Source: Ignavibacteriaceae bacterium (lineage in GTDB: Bacteria; Bacteroidota; Ignavibacteria; Ignavibacteriales; Ignavibacteriaceae). From it: a stretch of DNA of 64,000 bases. The stretch lies in contig JACZKK010000206.1 of NCBI GenBank assembly GCA_014860115.1, positions 25,440-89,439 on the forward strand, read 5' to 3'. The position numbers were made by a program, and so were the translations under genes. Below the pieces are notes generated by a model. That model worked only from the letters and a program-made list of their open reading frames with translations, searched no databases and was not told where the DNA came from. The stretch's first letter is position 1; every line of letters starts with the position of its first letter. Positions 54,335-62,575 of the stretch are shown one piece after another.

Positions 54335-54946
54335 TCATAACAAACTCCCGATGACTATTACGCCTGAAATGATGATTAAAATTCCAGCAATTTTGTTTAC
54401 CCATTTCAGGCCGACTAAATCCAGTTTCTTTCTAAAAAGTATTGTGCCAGAAGTAAGTAAGAAAAACCATAGACATGCACCGATAAAAACTCCGGCAACC
54501 AGAACTACTGCAGAAAAAAAACGGAGCCCGTCTCCTAAACCGAACGCAGCAAATACTGCAATAAACGCAAAAATGGTTAAAGGATTTGTAAGTGTCAGAA
54601 CTACTACAGTAAGATATGATCTTAACCTTCCACTGCCGCTAATTTTAAACTTCGGATCTTTTGGCTGGGCACGAAAAGTTCTTATACCCAGGAAAAAAAG
54701 AAGCGCTCCTCCAACTATTCGTATCCAAATGCGTTGGTCCGAAAGTGTATCTGAGATGATCGTAAGTCCAAATACTGCAACGCAACCGTAAAACAAATCG
54801 GCAGTTGCAGCTCCAAGTCCTATTATTAGTCCGCTTAATCTTCCTTCGGTAAGCGTCTTGCGGATACACATTATTCCAATGGGTCCGATTGGAATTGCCA
54901 TTATAAAACCAATACTAATTCCTTTAAGGAAAAAAATTAATTCCAT
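54335..54946 (-). CDS. LysE/RhtB-type amino-acid exporter family protein
   Basis: The 203-residue protein has six membrane helices and the LysE pattern: GISIGFIMAIPIGPIGIMCI, GRLSGLIIGLGAATADLFYG, and LTLTNPLTIFAFIAVFA. Members export amino acids or other small molecules. The substrate is not predictable. It lies next to marC, another small exporter-like membrane protein. Confidence 0.9.
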   Translation of the reverse strand: MELIFFLKGISIGFIMAIPIGPIGIMCIRKTLTEGRLSGLIIGLGAATADLFYGCVAVFGLTIISDTLSDQRIWIRIVGGALLFFLGIRTFRAQPKDPKFKISGSGRLRSYLTVVVLTLTNPLTIFAFIAVFAAFGLGDGLRFFSAVVLVAGVFIGACLWFFLLTSGTILFRKKLDLVGLKWVNKIAGILIIISGVIVIGSLL

Positions 54947-55034
54947 ATTAATAATCTGGTATTCCCGTTAGTAGTTATTTGATAGAAGCGAAAAGCTCCG
55001 TTCACGTTTTCTTCTGATTGTTGAACTGTTCAAC

Positions 55035-55286
55035 TTAATAATCAGTATCAACATTTAGTGAAATTGTAAAGAGATATTTTCTTCTTTCCCTGTTTGTCAA
55101 TCCGTTCTCAGGATGACTCCTATTACCATTATTGTCAGGAATAGAGTTCTCGTTTGATGGATAAACAATCTGAACAAAGGGATAGATTCTATCAAACTCA
55201 TTTCCGCTTACAGTATTTGAAATATCAAGTAGTATGAAATGTTCAGCTTCAATTATTGTTTCCGCGGTTACCAAATTAGTGCCCAT
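55035..55286 (-). CDS. Weakly supported small protein
   Basis: The 83-residue frame starts 18 bases after the upstream lipoprotein's stop. Product lacks signal or membrane helices, with a Asn/Pro-rich middle (NENSIPDNNGNRSHPENG) and a final KYLFTISLNVDTDY. No Shine-Dalgarno site and no family are recognised, so it may not be expressed. Confidence 0.35.
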   Translation of the reverse strand: MGTNLVTAETIIEAEHFILLDISNTVSGNEFDRIYPFVQIVYPSNENSIPDNNGNRSHPENGLTNRERRKYLFTISLNVDTDY

Positions 55287-55304
55287 TAAAAAATCACTCG
55301 CTGG

Positions 55305-55733
55305 CTATTTTTTGTTTTTGAAAATATCGTTAAGTGCAACAACAACAGTATCTACTTCACTATTAAAATTGTTTTTGAATTCTTCCCAATTTTCTTTTCC
55401 CGCATACTTATAATTATTTAGGTTTTTCTTCAATTCGATATTTTTTTGTTCTAACGTTAGTACTTGATTTTCATATTTAGCTTTGAATTTCGTACTGGTC
55501 GTTTTCATTGCCGCTTTCAAATCGTCAATTTGTTTTTGGTTAGCATCAATTTTTAATACGGCATCGCTTTTGAACTGCTGCCATTCTTTTTCAAATTGAG
55601 TCTGCGCATTTATCATTTCCTGGTTTGCTTTTTCAACCTCTTCTTTGGCAGTATCTTTATTGTTCTCACAACCTGTAAATACTGCTCCTGCCATTAGCAA
55701 GGAAATTGCCAAGATAAAATATTTGTTTTTCAT
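55305..55733 (-). CDS. Small coiled-coil lipoprotein
   Basis: The 142-residue protein has a lipobox (AGAVFTGC) followed by a long Lys/Glu/Gln-rich helix from about residue 25 to 115 (KANQEMINAQTQFEKEWQQF, cited by its core), likely an extended coiled coil. This resembles Lpp-like or YtxH-type envelope spacer proteins, but no family is certain. AGGAAG precedes the ATG. A copy of the shared motif lies about 92 bases upstream. Confidence 0.78.
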   Translation of the reverse strand: MKNKYFILAISLLMAGAVFTGCENNKDTAKEEVEKANQEMINAQTQFEKEWQQFKSDAVLKIDANQKQIDDLKAAMKTTSTKFKAKYENQVLTLEQKNIELKKNLNNYKYAGKENWEEFKNNFNSEVDTVVVALNDIFKNKK

Positions 55734-55824
55734 AATGATTTCTTCCTATAATTTTTATGAGTTTTAGTTAATTGATTACGATTATATAATAGGAAGAAAT
55801 TCTGGCTTGTTCAATCGTCCATTA

Positions 55825-55855
55825 GGATGAAAAAAGGATTACATCTTATGGGTGA
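55825..55855 (-). promoter_or_regulatory. Shared envelope-gene motif, copy 2
   Basis: On the minus strand: GATGTAATCC, TTTTTTCATCC, eight bases, GATTG. The ungapped match to copies 1 and 3 extends over about 35 bases. It lies about 92 bases upstream of the coiled-coil lipoprotein. Confidence 0.6.
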
Positions 55856-55879
55856 ATAATTTTTCAAATAGCGTTTTTA

Positions 55880-56953
55880 TCATTTAACTTTTTTCTTCCA
55901 GCGTATTGGAGCAGAAACTTCATCCATCTTTTCTGATCCAAGAAGCACAGCAATCCATTTTGTGCTCTCATTACTTTCAAATGCAAACTTGAGTGTCATC
56001 GTCAGTGGTATAGAAAGAATTGCACCTACTAATCCAAGCAAGCCTCCCCAAAAAATTAATGAAAGAAAGACGACCAAAGTAGAGAGCTTAAGTTTCCTGC
56101 CCATCAGTCGTGGTTCTACAATATTACCTATCACAAAGTTTACCGCCATATATCCCGCTGCCACCAGCAATGCACTGCCAATCCCCAATTGGATAACAGC
56201 TAAAATAACTGCCGGAATAGCGGCAACAATAGATCCTATATTAGGAATATAGTTGAGTAGAAAAGCAAGGAAACCCCAAAGTATGGGGTAATCTACACCG
56301 AGAATATATAACCAAAACGCTATTAGAATACCTGTCGCTAAACTGATGAGAGTTTTAATAACCATGTAGCGTTTCATATCATTAGCGAACTTTGTGAACT
56401 GAGGAAATTTCTGTTTTGGATCACCAAGCACAGCCCGGAGCTTTAAAGGAAAGCTCGAAACTTCAAGCAAAATAAATGCGACTGTAAGCAGGATTAAAAC
56501 AAGATCGGACAGGACAGAACTCAAACCAGTTAACAGATCTGCAGTAAGCTTCATTATTGTTTCAGGATTAACATAATCCAGAAAAAAACTTTCCTGGACA
56601 ACAATGCCCTTTCCTTGCAACATTACTATAAGTCCTGATACTTGTTCCCGTATTCGTGATTGGAGTAAAGGGAGATCATCTGAAAAACTGCTGAAGGATG
56701 TGCCTATCTGTACACCAATCAGAAGTAGAATTACTATCATACCAGCCATGACAATTAAAACTGCGAACACGGATGGGATATGTTTTTCCTTTAACCAGAG
56801 TACCGGCGGTGTCCCAAGCAGAGCAAGAAAAAAAGAGACCAAGAACAGAACCACAACGGACTGTGCGAGACTGACTCCTGCAATAACTATTACAAGTGCT
56901 GCAGCACTAATAAGGATACGAAATCCTCGGGAAGAATTAATTTGCTCAGACAT
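55880..56953 (-). CDS. AI-2E/YdiK family exporter-like membrane protein
   Basis: The 357-residue protein has about eight membrane helices and the family signature near the C-terminus: FLLNYIPNIGSIVAAIPAVIL and FVIGNIVEPRLMGRKLKLS. TqsA/YdiK members are putative transporters; the autoinducer-2 link in E. coli is not firm. AGGAGAT is present but 15 bases before the ATG. It lies on the minus strand upstream of the coiled-coil lipoprotein, with motif copy 2 in between, so it is probably a separate transcript. Confidence 0.9.
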   Translation of the reverse strand: MSEQINSSRGFRILISAAALVIVIAGVSLAQSVVVLFLVSFFLALLGTPPVLWLKEKHIPSVFAVLIVMAGMIVILLLIGVQIGTSFSSFSDDLPLLQSRIREQVSGLIVMLQGKGIVVQESFFLDYVNPETIMKLTADLLTGLSSVLSDLVLILLTVAFILLEVSSFPLKLRAVLGDPKQKFPQFTKFANDMKRYMVIKTLISLATGILIAFWLYILGVDYPILWGFLAFLLNYIPNIGSIVAAIPAVILAVIQLGIGSALLVAAGYMAVNFVIGNIVEPRLMGRKLKLSTLVVFLSLIFWGGLLGLVGAILSIPLTMTLKFAFESNESTKWIAVLLGSEKMDEVSAPIRWKKKVK

Positions 56954-57062
56954 AAATTTCTACGACTATCTCCTATGCTTTAAAAAAAACATTAGAAAAA
57001 TTTAGAGTTTATACGCTACTATAATTGCAGCGTGCTAAAATATTTCGACATTAATCAATAAC

Positions 57063-57212
57063 TCAGAGTACACGGCGTCCTTTAACGAGGTTAACTACAA
57101 TTAAGATAAGTGCAAGTACGAGCAGAACATGAACTACTCCGCCCATAGTGTACGAAGTTAAAAGTCCGAATAACCACAGAACAACCAGAACAACTGCGAT
57201 TGTGTATAACAT
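57063..57212 (-). CDS. lmo0937-type small membrane protein (49 residues)
   Basis: The frame reads MLYTIAVVLVVLWLFGLL, then TSYTMGGVVHVLLVLALILI and ends NLVKGRRVL, the pattern of the lmo0937 (DUF5670) family: two membrane helices with a TSYTMGG turn. These tiny proteins are common in Bacteroidota genomes and are often stress-induced; mechanism unknown. AAAGGA lies eight bases before the ATG. Motif copy 3 lies about 86 bases upstream. Confidence 0.85.
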   Translation of the reverse strand: MLYTIAVVLVVLWLFGLLTSYTMGGVVHVLLVLALILIVVNLVKGRRVL

Positions 57213-57297
57213 AGCATGTTTCCTTTCAAGTTAAATTATAATGTTTCAATCCTGTATGAATGTATGAAGAGTTAAGAAGCAGTTCAATCGAGCGAAG

Positions 57298-57328
57298 GGA
57301 TGAAAAAGGAACTAGACCTTCCAGGTGA
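57298..57328 (-). promoter_or_regulatory. Shared envelope-gene motif, copy 3
   Basis: On the minus strand: AAGGTCTAGTTCC, TTTTTCATCC, eight bases, GATTG. About 86 bases upstream of the lmo0937-type gene. Confidence 0.6.
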
Positions 57329-57403
57329 ATCGAGATGATGTTTTTTCAAAGTGAGATTTATTTATATATAAAAATTTATTGTAAGAGATTCAGATAAAAT
57401 CTT

Positions 57404-57439
57404 AAAAAGAAAAAAAAGACCCGAATAAATTCCGGGTCT
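57404..57439 (-). terminator. Rho-independent terminator after the DUF4398/OmpA operon
   Basis: AGACCCG (57417-57423) and CGGGTCT (57433-57439) pair; on the minus strand the stem is followed by a long T-run interrupted by one C. It lies just past the OmpA-family gene stop. Confidence 0.9.
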
Positions 57440-57467
57440 AGTTTAATCAATAATTGTTAATGATTCT

Positions 57468-58283
57468 TCACAATTGGTCTGTTGTGCGCTCTACAACAAT
57501 CTCTACCCGACGATTATTCGCCCTGCCTTCGGCGCTGTTATTATCCGCAACGGGTCTCTCTTCACCTATTCCTTGAGTATGAATAAGATCACTCGGGTAA
57601 CCGCGCGAGATCAGATATGAGCGCACTGAATCCGCACGCCTTTGAGACAACGCAATGTTATACTCGGATGATCCCTGTGAATCAGTAAAACCTTCAATAA
57701 TGAGGTGTTTTTCTTTGGTGACCAGGAGTGCATCAGCTACTTTGTTTAATCGATCCTGTGCCGCCGGTAAAAGTGTCGATTCGTTCGAGGCAAAAAGAAC
57801 ACTGCCTGAAAGTGTAATTACAAGACCACGTTCTTCTTCCTTAACTGCTGCAAGTTCCGCTAGTGCTGCAGCTGCAATTAACTCAGCATCAATTCGTGCT
57901 TGCTGCTCAATGGAAAGCTGCTCTGTTGTGTTCTTCACAATTTCTGCTTGAGCTACTTCGTAATCTTTATTAGCCTTTTCCGTTGCTGCATTTTCAGCAA
58001 ATGTAACAGCAAGTGCCCCGGCTAACTTTGATTTGCGATCCGCTACATATGAGAGATCACGCGTTATATAAGAATCAGGATCTTCCAGAAAAGATTTCTC
58101 AGCTAGGTCGAGTGCTACTTGTGCCTTGTGCAGTTCCGCTGGCACTAATTGTCCTGCCTGCCTCGTGCTTGCGATCTGGAAAGCCTGACGTGCATTGACC
58201 AGCTCCTGCGGAGGCATGGTTGCGCTGCAGCTAATCAATAGTCCGGCAAACGCTAGTGTAATAAAATATTTAATGAGTTTCAT
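57468..58283 (-). CDS. DUF4398 plus OmpA-domain lipoprotein
   Basis: The 271-residue protein has a lipobox (AGLLISC), a DUF4398 helical region (residues about 25-110, with VPAELHKAQVALDLAEKSF), a coiled segment, then an OmpA domain (IIEGFTDSQG, NIALSQRRADSV, GIGEERPVA, NRRVEIVVE). It should link the outer membrane to peptidoglycan. It starts 3 bases after the other DUF4398 gene. AAAGGA precedes the ATG. A terminator follows. Confidence 0.92.
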   Translation of the reverse strand: MKLIKYFITLAFAGLLISCSATMPPQELVNARQAFQIASTRQAGQLVPAELHKAQVALDLAEKSFLEDPDSYITRDLSYVADRKSKLAGALAVTFAENAATEKANKDYEVAQAEIVKNTTEQLSIEQQARIDAELIAAAALAELAAVKEEERGLVITLSGSVLFASNESTLLPAAQDRLNKVADALLVTKEKHLIIEGFTDSQGSSEYNIALSQRRADSVRSYLISRGYPSDLIHTQGIGEERPVADNNSAEGRANNRRVEIVVERTTDQL

Positions 58284-58286
58284 AAG

Positions 58287-58667
58287 TTAATTCCTTTCGT
58301 TAGGTAAGTTGTGTTCTTGTCTAAGTTGTTCTACACGTTCTATTGCATCTGCGGCTTCCTTCTTGTCGGTATCACTTCTAGATAGAGCTACAGCTAATTC
58401 GCCGTCTGCGCTTGCACGCAAGAGCATTGACTCGGCTTCTTCCTTATCACCATTTTCTGCAAAGGTCTGGGCTTTCGCCAACTCCTCTTTTGCTAGTTGT
58501 AAATAGAGGGATGCGCTGGAAATATCACCTGCACCAACCTCCTCAGCTGCACGTATTGATGATGTGGTTGATTCTTCATCGACCACAACTGCGTTGCTTC
58601 CGCATCCTGTAATAATTAGACCGGTGAGAAGACTCACCGCTAATATGGCAATCTTTATATGCTTCAT
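58287..58667 (-). CDS. DUF4398 lipoprotein
   Basis: The 126-residue protein has a lipobox (GLIITGC) and one DUF4398 helical domain: AEEVGAGDISSASLYLQLAKEE, AQTFAENGDKEEAESMLLRA (cited by pattern). AAGGAG lies six bases before the ATG. It is operonic with the DUF4398/OmpA fusion downstream, and both probably sit at the outer membrane. Two copies of the shared motif lie upstream (58791 and 58934). Confidence 0.88.
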   Translation of the reverse strand: MKHIKIAILAVSLLTGLIITGCGSNAVVVDEESTTSSIRAAEEVGAGDISSASLYLQLAKEELAKAQTFAENGDKEEAESMLLRASADGELAVALSRSDTDKKEAADAIERVEQLRQEHNLPNERN

Positions 58668-58790
58668 TGATTACTCCTTCTTAATTATAATTTAACATTA
58701 TTTTCAATTCTTGTTACTCAAAAACGGAAAATCACTTTTTAATTTTAAAATAATGTATCGATTAAAAGCTCTATCTCCTATAGAGCGAAA

Positions 58791-58820
58791 GGATGAAAGA
58801 ATAGTTAATACTTTAAATGA
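58791..58820 (-). promoter_or_regulatory. Shared envelope-gene motif, degenerate copy 4
   Basis: On the minus strand: AGTATTAACTATTC, TTTCATCC, TTTCGCTC. Only the TTTCATCC core is conserved. About 124 bases upstream of the DUF4398 lipoprotein. Confidence 0.4.
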
Positions 58821-58933
58821 AAAATAACAGGTGGGGTGAGCTTAGGGTTACGTTTAAAGTGCAATTTTATCCTTTTCTTTTAAATTTCTTTGTGATACAG
58901 GATTGAGAAATAAAACAATTAAATCAAGCCGTG

Positions 58934-58965
58934 GGATGAAAAAGCGACTATATCTTTCAGGTGAG
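58934..58965 (-). promoter_or_regulatory. Shared envelope-gene motif, copy 5
   Basis: On the minus strand: GATATAGTCGC, TTTTTCATCC, eight bases, GATTT. About 267 bases upstream of the DUF4398 lipoprotein and beyond copy 4. Confidence 0.55.
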
Positions 58966-59083
58966 TAATCATGTAATATGATTTAATCAAGGCTTATCAA
59001 TAAATGGGATGTTCATTATTATAATCATAAATCTTCTTCTCCTTCAAAGTACTTCGCATAAACTTTATATAAAATTTTTATAG

Positions 59084-59947
59084 TTAAAACCCCAGCAGCC
59101 AGCTATCTTGAGCTTTCTTCATAAATATTTCAAACTCAGCCAAACTGTTTTTCAGATTGATTAAAGTAGAATCGAGATTCTGCCCCATCGATTGATCCAT
59201 AAGCAACTTACCTATCATTCCTTCTCCCGATTGTATGTTGTTAGTAATCTTAGACAAATCATAAGTGATACTAGATGTATTATCAATGGTTTTATTTAAT
59301 CTTATAAGAATACTGTCTAGCTCATTCGTTTTCACCATAAATGTTTTAAACCCGACTGAGCCGTCTTTCAAATTGATAATAGTAGATTGGAGATCCTGTC
59401 TCCACGTTGGATCCATCATTAGTCTGCCAATTGTTCCTTTTCCTGATTCAATATTGGTAGTAATCTTAGCCAAGTCACCCGTGATACCAGCAGTATTATC
59501 AATAGTTGTTTTTAATGATTTCAAAATATCGTCTATATTAGTCGGCTGTGAGGTTGCTATAACGTCATCGTTTTCAATAATCTTTTTTCCACCGGTTCCG
59601 GGACTAATAATCAGAGCTTTATTCCCCATAAGTCCTTCCGAGCCAATGCTTGCAACCGCATCTTTTTTTATAAACTTTCTCGTGTGTTCATCAACAAGTA
59701 TTATTACTCTCACCGATGTATCACTAATTATACTAACGTTATCTATAGTCCCTACATTTATTCCCGATAATCTTACATTGTTTCCAACCTGGAGTCCGGC
59801 GACATCTTTAAATACTCCGCTCAGGCGAAAGGTGCTTCTGAATAATTGCTGCTTCTCACCGATAAAATAAATTGCCAGAATAAATATTAAGATTCCAAGT
59901 GAAACAAATATTCCGAGTCTGATTTTATGACTTATCTTTTTTTTCAT
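59084..59947 (-). CDS. mlaD: MlaD/MCE substrate-binding protein
   Basis: The 287-residue protein has one N-terminal membrane helix (GIFVSLGILIFILAIYFIG) and an MCE domain (GVFKDVAGLQVGNNVRLSGIN, IGSEGLMGNKALII). The C-terminal third contains two copies of a unit of about 75 residues: TIDNTAGITGDLAKITTNI near residues 156-174 and TIDNTSSITYDLSKITNNI near 232-250. Each is followed by G-TIGRLMMDP or G-MIGKLLMDQ and by L-STIINLK. It carries phospholipids or other lipids between membranes for the Mla ABC transporter. CAGGAG precedes the ATG. Confidence 0.92.
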   Translation of the reverse strand: MKKKISHKIRLGIFVSLGILIFILAIYFIGEKQQLFRSTFRLSGVFKDVAGLQVGNNVRLSGINVGTIDNVSIISDTSVRVIILVDEHTRKFIKKDAVASIGSEGLMGNKALIISPGTGGKKIIENDDVIATSQPTNIDDILKSLKTTIDNTAGITGDLAKITTNIESGKGTIGRLMMDPTWRQDLQSTIINLKDGSVGFKTFMVKTNELDSILIRLNKTIDNTSSITYDLSKITNNIQSGEGMIGKLLMDQSMGQNLDSTLINLKNSLAEFEIFMKKAQDSWLLGF

Positions 59948-59977
59948 TTCATTAACTCCTGTTTAATTGCCTTATCC

Positions 59978-60763
59978 TTATTCAAAAAATGATCTTATCC
60001 ATGGATCCGCAGATTTTTCAAGCTCAGCGAATGTTCCTTCCGCTGCGCATACTCCCTCTTTCAATACTATAATTCGATTAGCAGTTAGTCTTGTGCATTC
60101 AATATCGTGTGTGATAATAACGGAGGTGGTGTTGTATTTTTTTTGTACTTCAAGAATAAGATTACTTATTTCTTTTGATGTTATGGGATCCAAACCGGTT
60201 GTCGGCTCATCATAAAGCATTATCTCTGGTTTTAAAATCAAAGTTCTTGCTAACCCTAACCGTTTGCGCATACCGCCGGAAAGTTCTGAAGGTGTTTTAT
60301 CAATTGCTTCATCAAGTCCAACATCGTGCAATGCTTCTTTTACTATCGATTCTAATTCTTCTTTTGGTATTGAACTTAATTGCTTTCTTAATGGAAATTC
60401 AAGATTTTCTCTAACTGTCATCGAATCATAAAGAGCACCGCTTTGAAAAAGGAAACCGACTTTTTTTTGTGTCTCAATAAGCTCTTTATCCTTCAGTTCA
60501 GAAATATTCTTACCATAAATCAGAAGCTTGCCATCATCTATCTCAACCAATCCAACAATGCATTTAATAAGCACTGATTTACCGGTTCCTGATTGCCCGA
60601 GTATTGCAAGGTTTTCTCCCTTATTAATCACCAAATTAATATCCCGCAGTACGTGATTATTCCCGAATGATTTCTTAAGATGTTCCATCTTAATCACAAC
60701 ATTACCGTTCGGCTTATAATCAGTTTCGGCTTTTAAGTCTATGTCAGTTGCATTCTGTGTCAT
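59978..60763 (-). CDS. mlaF: Mla-type ABC transporter ATP-binding protein
   Basis: The 261-residue protein has Walker A GQSGTGKSVLIK, signature LSGGMRKRLGLARTL, Walker B IMLYDEPTTGLDP and the switch His in VIITHDIECT. It powers lipid transport with the permease encoded 16 bases upstream and the MCE protein 30 bases downstream. No MlaB STAS protein or MlaC periplasmic carrier gene is in the operon. Confidence 0.93.
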   Translation of the reverse strand: MTQNATDIDLKAETDYKPNGNVVIKMEHLKKSFGNNHVLRDINLVINKGENLAILGQSGTGKSVLIKCIVGLVEIDDGKLLIYGKNISELKDKELIETQKKVGFLFQSGALYDSMTVRENLEFPLRKQLSSIPKEELESIVKEALHDVGLDEAIDKTPSELSGGMRKRLGLARTLILKPEIMLYDEPTTGLDPITSKEISNLILEVQKKYNTTSVIITHDIECTRLTANRIIVLKEGVCAAEGTFAELEKSADPWIRSFFE

Positions 60764-60779
60764 TTATTAAATTATCAAT

Positions 60780-61622
60780 TTAGTTTTGAAGCACACTCGT
60801 AACCTGCACTGCTATCATATCTATTATAAAAACCATGAGTGATCCTAACACCACAGCTGAGTTTGCTGCTTTGCCAACACCTTCAGTGCCTTTATTTGAA
60901 TAATATCCTTTGTAAGTTGCGATGAGCCCGATTGCAAACCCGAAGAAAAAAGTTTTGATGACTGCAGGGAACAGATCACCAAATTCAAGACTTTGAAATA
61001 TCTGAGAAAAAAATAAGTAGGCACTAACATTTCCTTTTATGTTAACACCGACAAATGATCCCATCAGTCCGACTCCATCAGCAAAAATTACTAACAATGG
61101 AAGCATGAATGTTGCGGAAAGGATTCTTGTAACAACAAGATATTTGAATGGATTATTATCCGATACCTGCATCGCATCAATTTGTTCGGTAACATTCATT
61201 GACGCCAGCTCTGCTCCAATCCCGGATCCAACTTTTCCGGCAAAGATTAGCGCAGTTATCACAGGTCCTATTTCACGTATAATTGAAACAGCTACCATCG
61301 CAGGCAACAATGATTCAGATCCAAATTTTGCCAGCGTAGGTCTTGATTGAATAGTGAGTACAAGTCCAATGATAAATCCTGTAATAGCTACCAGAGGAAG
61401 AGATTTATACCCGATCAAGAAGGATTGTTTCATCAGTTCATTAATCTCATACGGAGGTTTAATTACTTCCTTAAAAAATCGTAAAGTGAAAATCGTAAGT
61501 GAGGCTACTTCTAAAAAGAATTTTTTAAATATGGAATCGGGAACGATTTCTGGGGATTCTTCCATTATAACTTCAACTTGCTTGTTTTCACTATAGACCT
61601 GCTGTGAAACTATTTTCGCCAT
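60780..61622 (-). CDS. mlaE: Mla-type ABC transporter permease
   Basis: The 280-residue protein has an N-terminal soluble extension of about 30 residues and the MlaE permease fold: SLPLVAITGFIIGLVLTIQS, LLPAMVAVSIIREIGPVIT, GKVGSGIGAELASMNVTEQIDAM (each cited by family pattern), with about five to six helices. It is the first gene of the Mla operon. GAAGGA precedes the ATG. Motif copy 6 is about 151 bases upstream. Confidence 0.93.
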   Translation of the reverse strand: MAKIVSQQVYSENKQVEVIMEESPEIVPDSIFKKFFLEVASLTIFTLRFFKEVIKPPYEINELMKQSFLIGYKSLPLVAITGFIIGLVLTIQSRPTLAKFGSESLLPAMVAVSIIREIGPVITALIFAGKVGSGIGAELASMNVTEQIDAMQVSDNNPFKYLVVTRILSATFMLPLLVIFADGVGLMGSFVGVNIKGNVSAYLFFSQIFQSLEFGDLFPAVIKTFFFGFAIGLIATYKGYYSNKGTEGVGKAANSAVVLGSLMVFIIDMIAVQVTSVLQN

Positions 61623-61772
61623 TTAGTTCATTTCCTTCATAAATAAAAATTGCCTGCACTTCCCATCTTGAAATAGCTTGATTACCTCTCTAATCTTCGC
61701 TTTATTACTTAATTGATGGTAATATCTGTATATGATGATATGCAGAAATATCATTTTGCACAATACGGCAAA

Positions 61773-61804
61773 GGAATGAAAAAGGGACTACATCTTTTAG
61801 GTAA
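61773..61804 (-). promoter_or_regulatory. Shared envelope-gene motif, copy 6
   Basis: On the minus strand: GATGTAGTCCC, TTTTTCATTC, eight bases, TATTG, with CCTAAAA directly before. About 151 bases upstream of the Mla operon. Confidence 0.6.
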
Positions 61805-61862
61805 GTTTAATTAGCACTTATTTAGAACAGGATTAGTTAGCTGATTTAAATTCTTTTTTCGC

Positions 61863-62537
61863 TTATTGATTTCTAATTTCTTTCAATTCAAACTCGATGG
61901 TTCCATATCCAAGGATATCCCTGGCAAATCCCATTACTCCGCCACCTTCAATAATTACTTTTGCTTTTATTAGTCCGATACCTTCTGCATACCACTCGGT
62001 TACTCTGTTTTTAAGATCGGAAGAGCCTTCAACAAGAGATTCTAATTTTACTGCTTCGAATCTTCCGGCATCAGTCTCAACAATCTCTTTACCAATTACT
62101 TTACCAGTAACCTTGACCGTATTCGTGTCGCCATCTGAATATTCGTCTCCTTCCCATTCCCAGCTTTTTTCGGGTAATAAGGGGAGAGGAAATCGTAACA
62201 ATGGTTTTCCATATGAAGATGTTGCTTCTTTATTAATGAACAAAAATATTTTTACGAACTGGTAAGTCTCTATCACATAAACGCCGTCTTCTTCTATTAT
62301 CAAAGCCTGCCTGTACTTGAAGTCATCCGCTTCGCTGGAACTGATAGTAAATTCACCATCCTGAAAATATTTTGTTACTGTTTCACCAAAAGATGATTCA
62401 TAAACTAATTCTGCATCCTGATTTACGGGGAAGTATGAAATTGAAATCAGATCGGTCTTTTCTTCATTTAATGAAGCACCACTCAATGCAGCAATTAAAA
62501 GAATTAGTAGAATGATATATATAAAATTACTTTTCAT
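61863..62537 (-). CDS. Exported protein of unknown function (TapB/DUF3108-like pattern)
   Basis: The 224-residue protein has a signal peptide (IIYIILLILLIAALSGA region, here reading FIYIILLILLIAALSGAS) and a beta-rich domain with YFPVNQDAELVYESSFGE, PLLPEKSWEWEGD and VTEWYAEGIGLIKAKV, the pattern of lipoprotein-like DUF3108/TapB domains. The tail GTIEFELKEI closes the fold. Function unknown. No Shine-Dalgarno site is seen. It lies 240 bases beyond the Mla operon start on the same strand. Confidence 0.7.
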   Translation of the reverse strand: MKSNFIYIILLILLIAALSGASLNEEKTDLISISYFPVNQDAELVYESSFGETVTKYFQDGEFTISSSEADDFKYRQALIIEEDGVYVIETYQFVKIFLFINKEATSSYGKPLLRFPLPLLPEKSWEWEGDEYSDGDTNTVKVTGKVIGKEIVETDAGRFEAVKLESLVEGSSDLKNRVTEWYAEGIGLIKAKVIIEGGGVMGFARDILGYGTIEFELKEIRNQ

Positions 62538-62575
62538 ACGAGTTGTGGTTTTATGATTTCTGGTTTTTCAAGACT

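Larger units (their letters stand above)
58668..59083. other. Gene-free stretch with two motif copies
   Basis: 416 AT-rich bases between the DUF4398 operon and the end of the Mla operon. It holds a degenerate (58791-58820) and a good (58934-58965) copy of the shared motif. No gene is recognised. Confidence 0.5.

Noticed and set aside
53508..61804. Sigma-54 promoter interpretation of the shared motif
   Set aside because: The GG and GC dinucleotides at the -24/-12 spacing of TGGCAC-N5-TTGC are not present in all copies.
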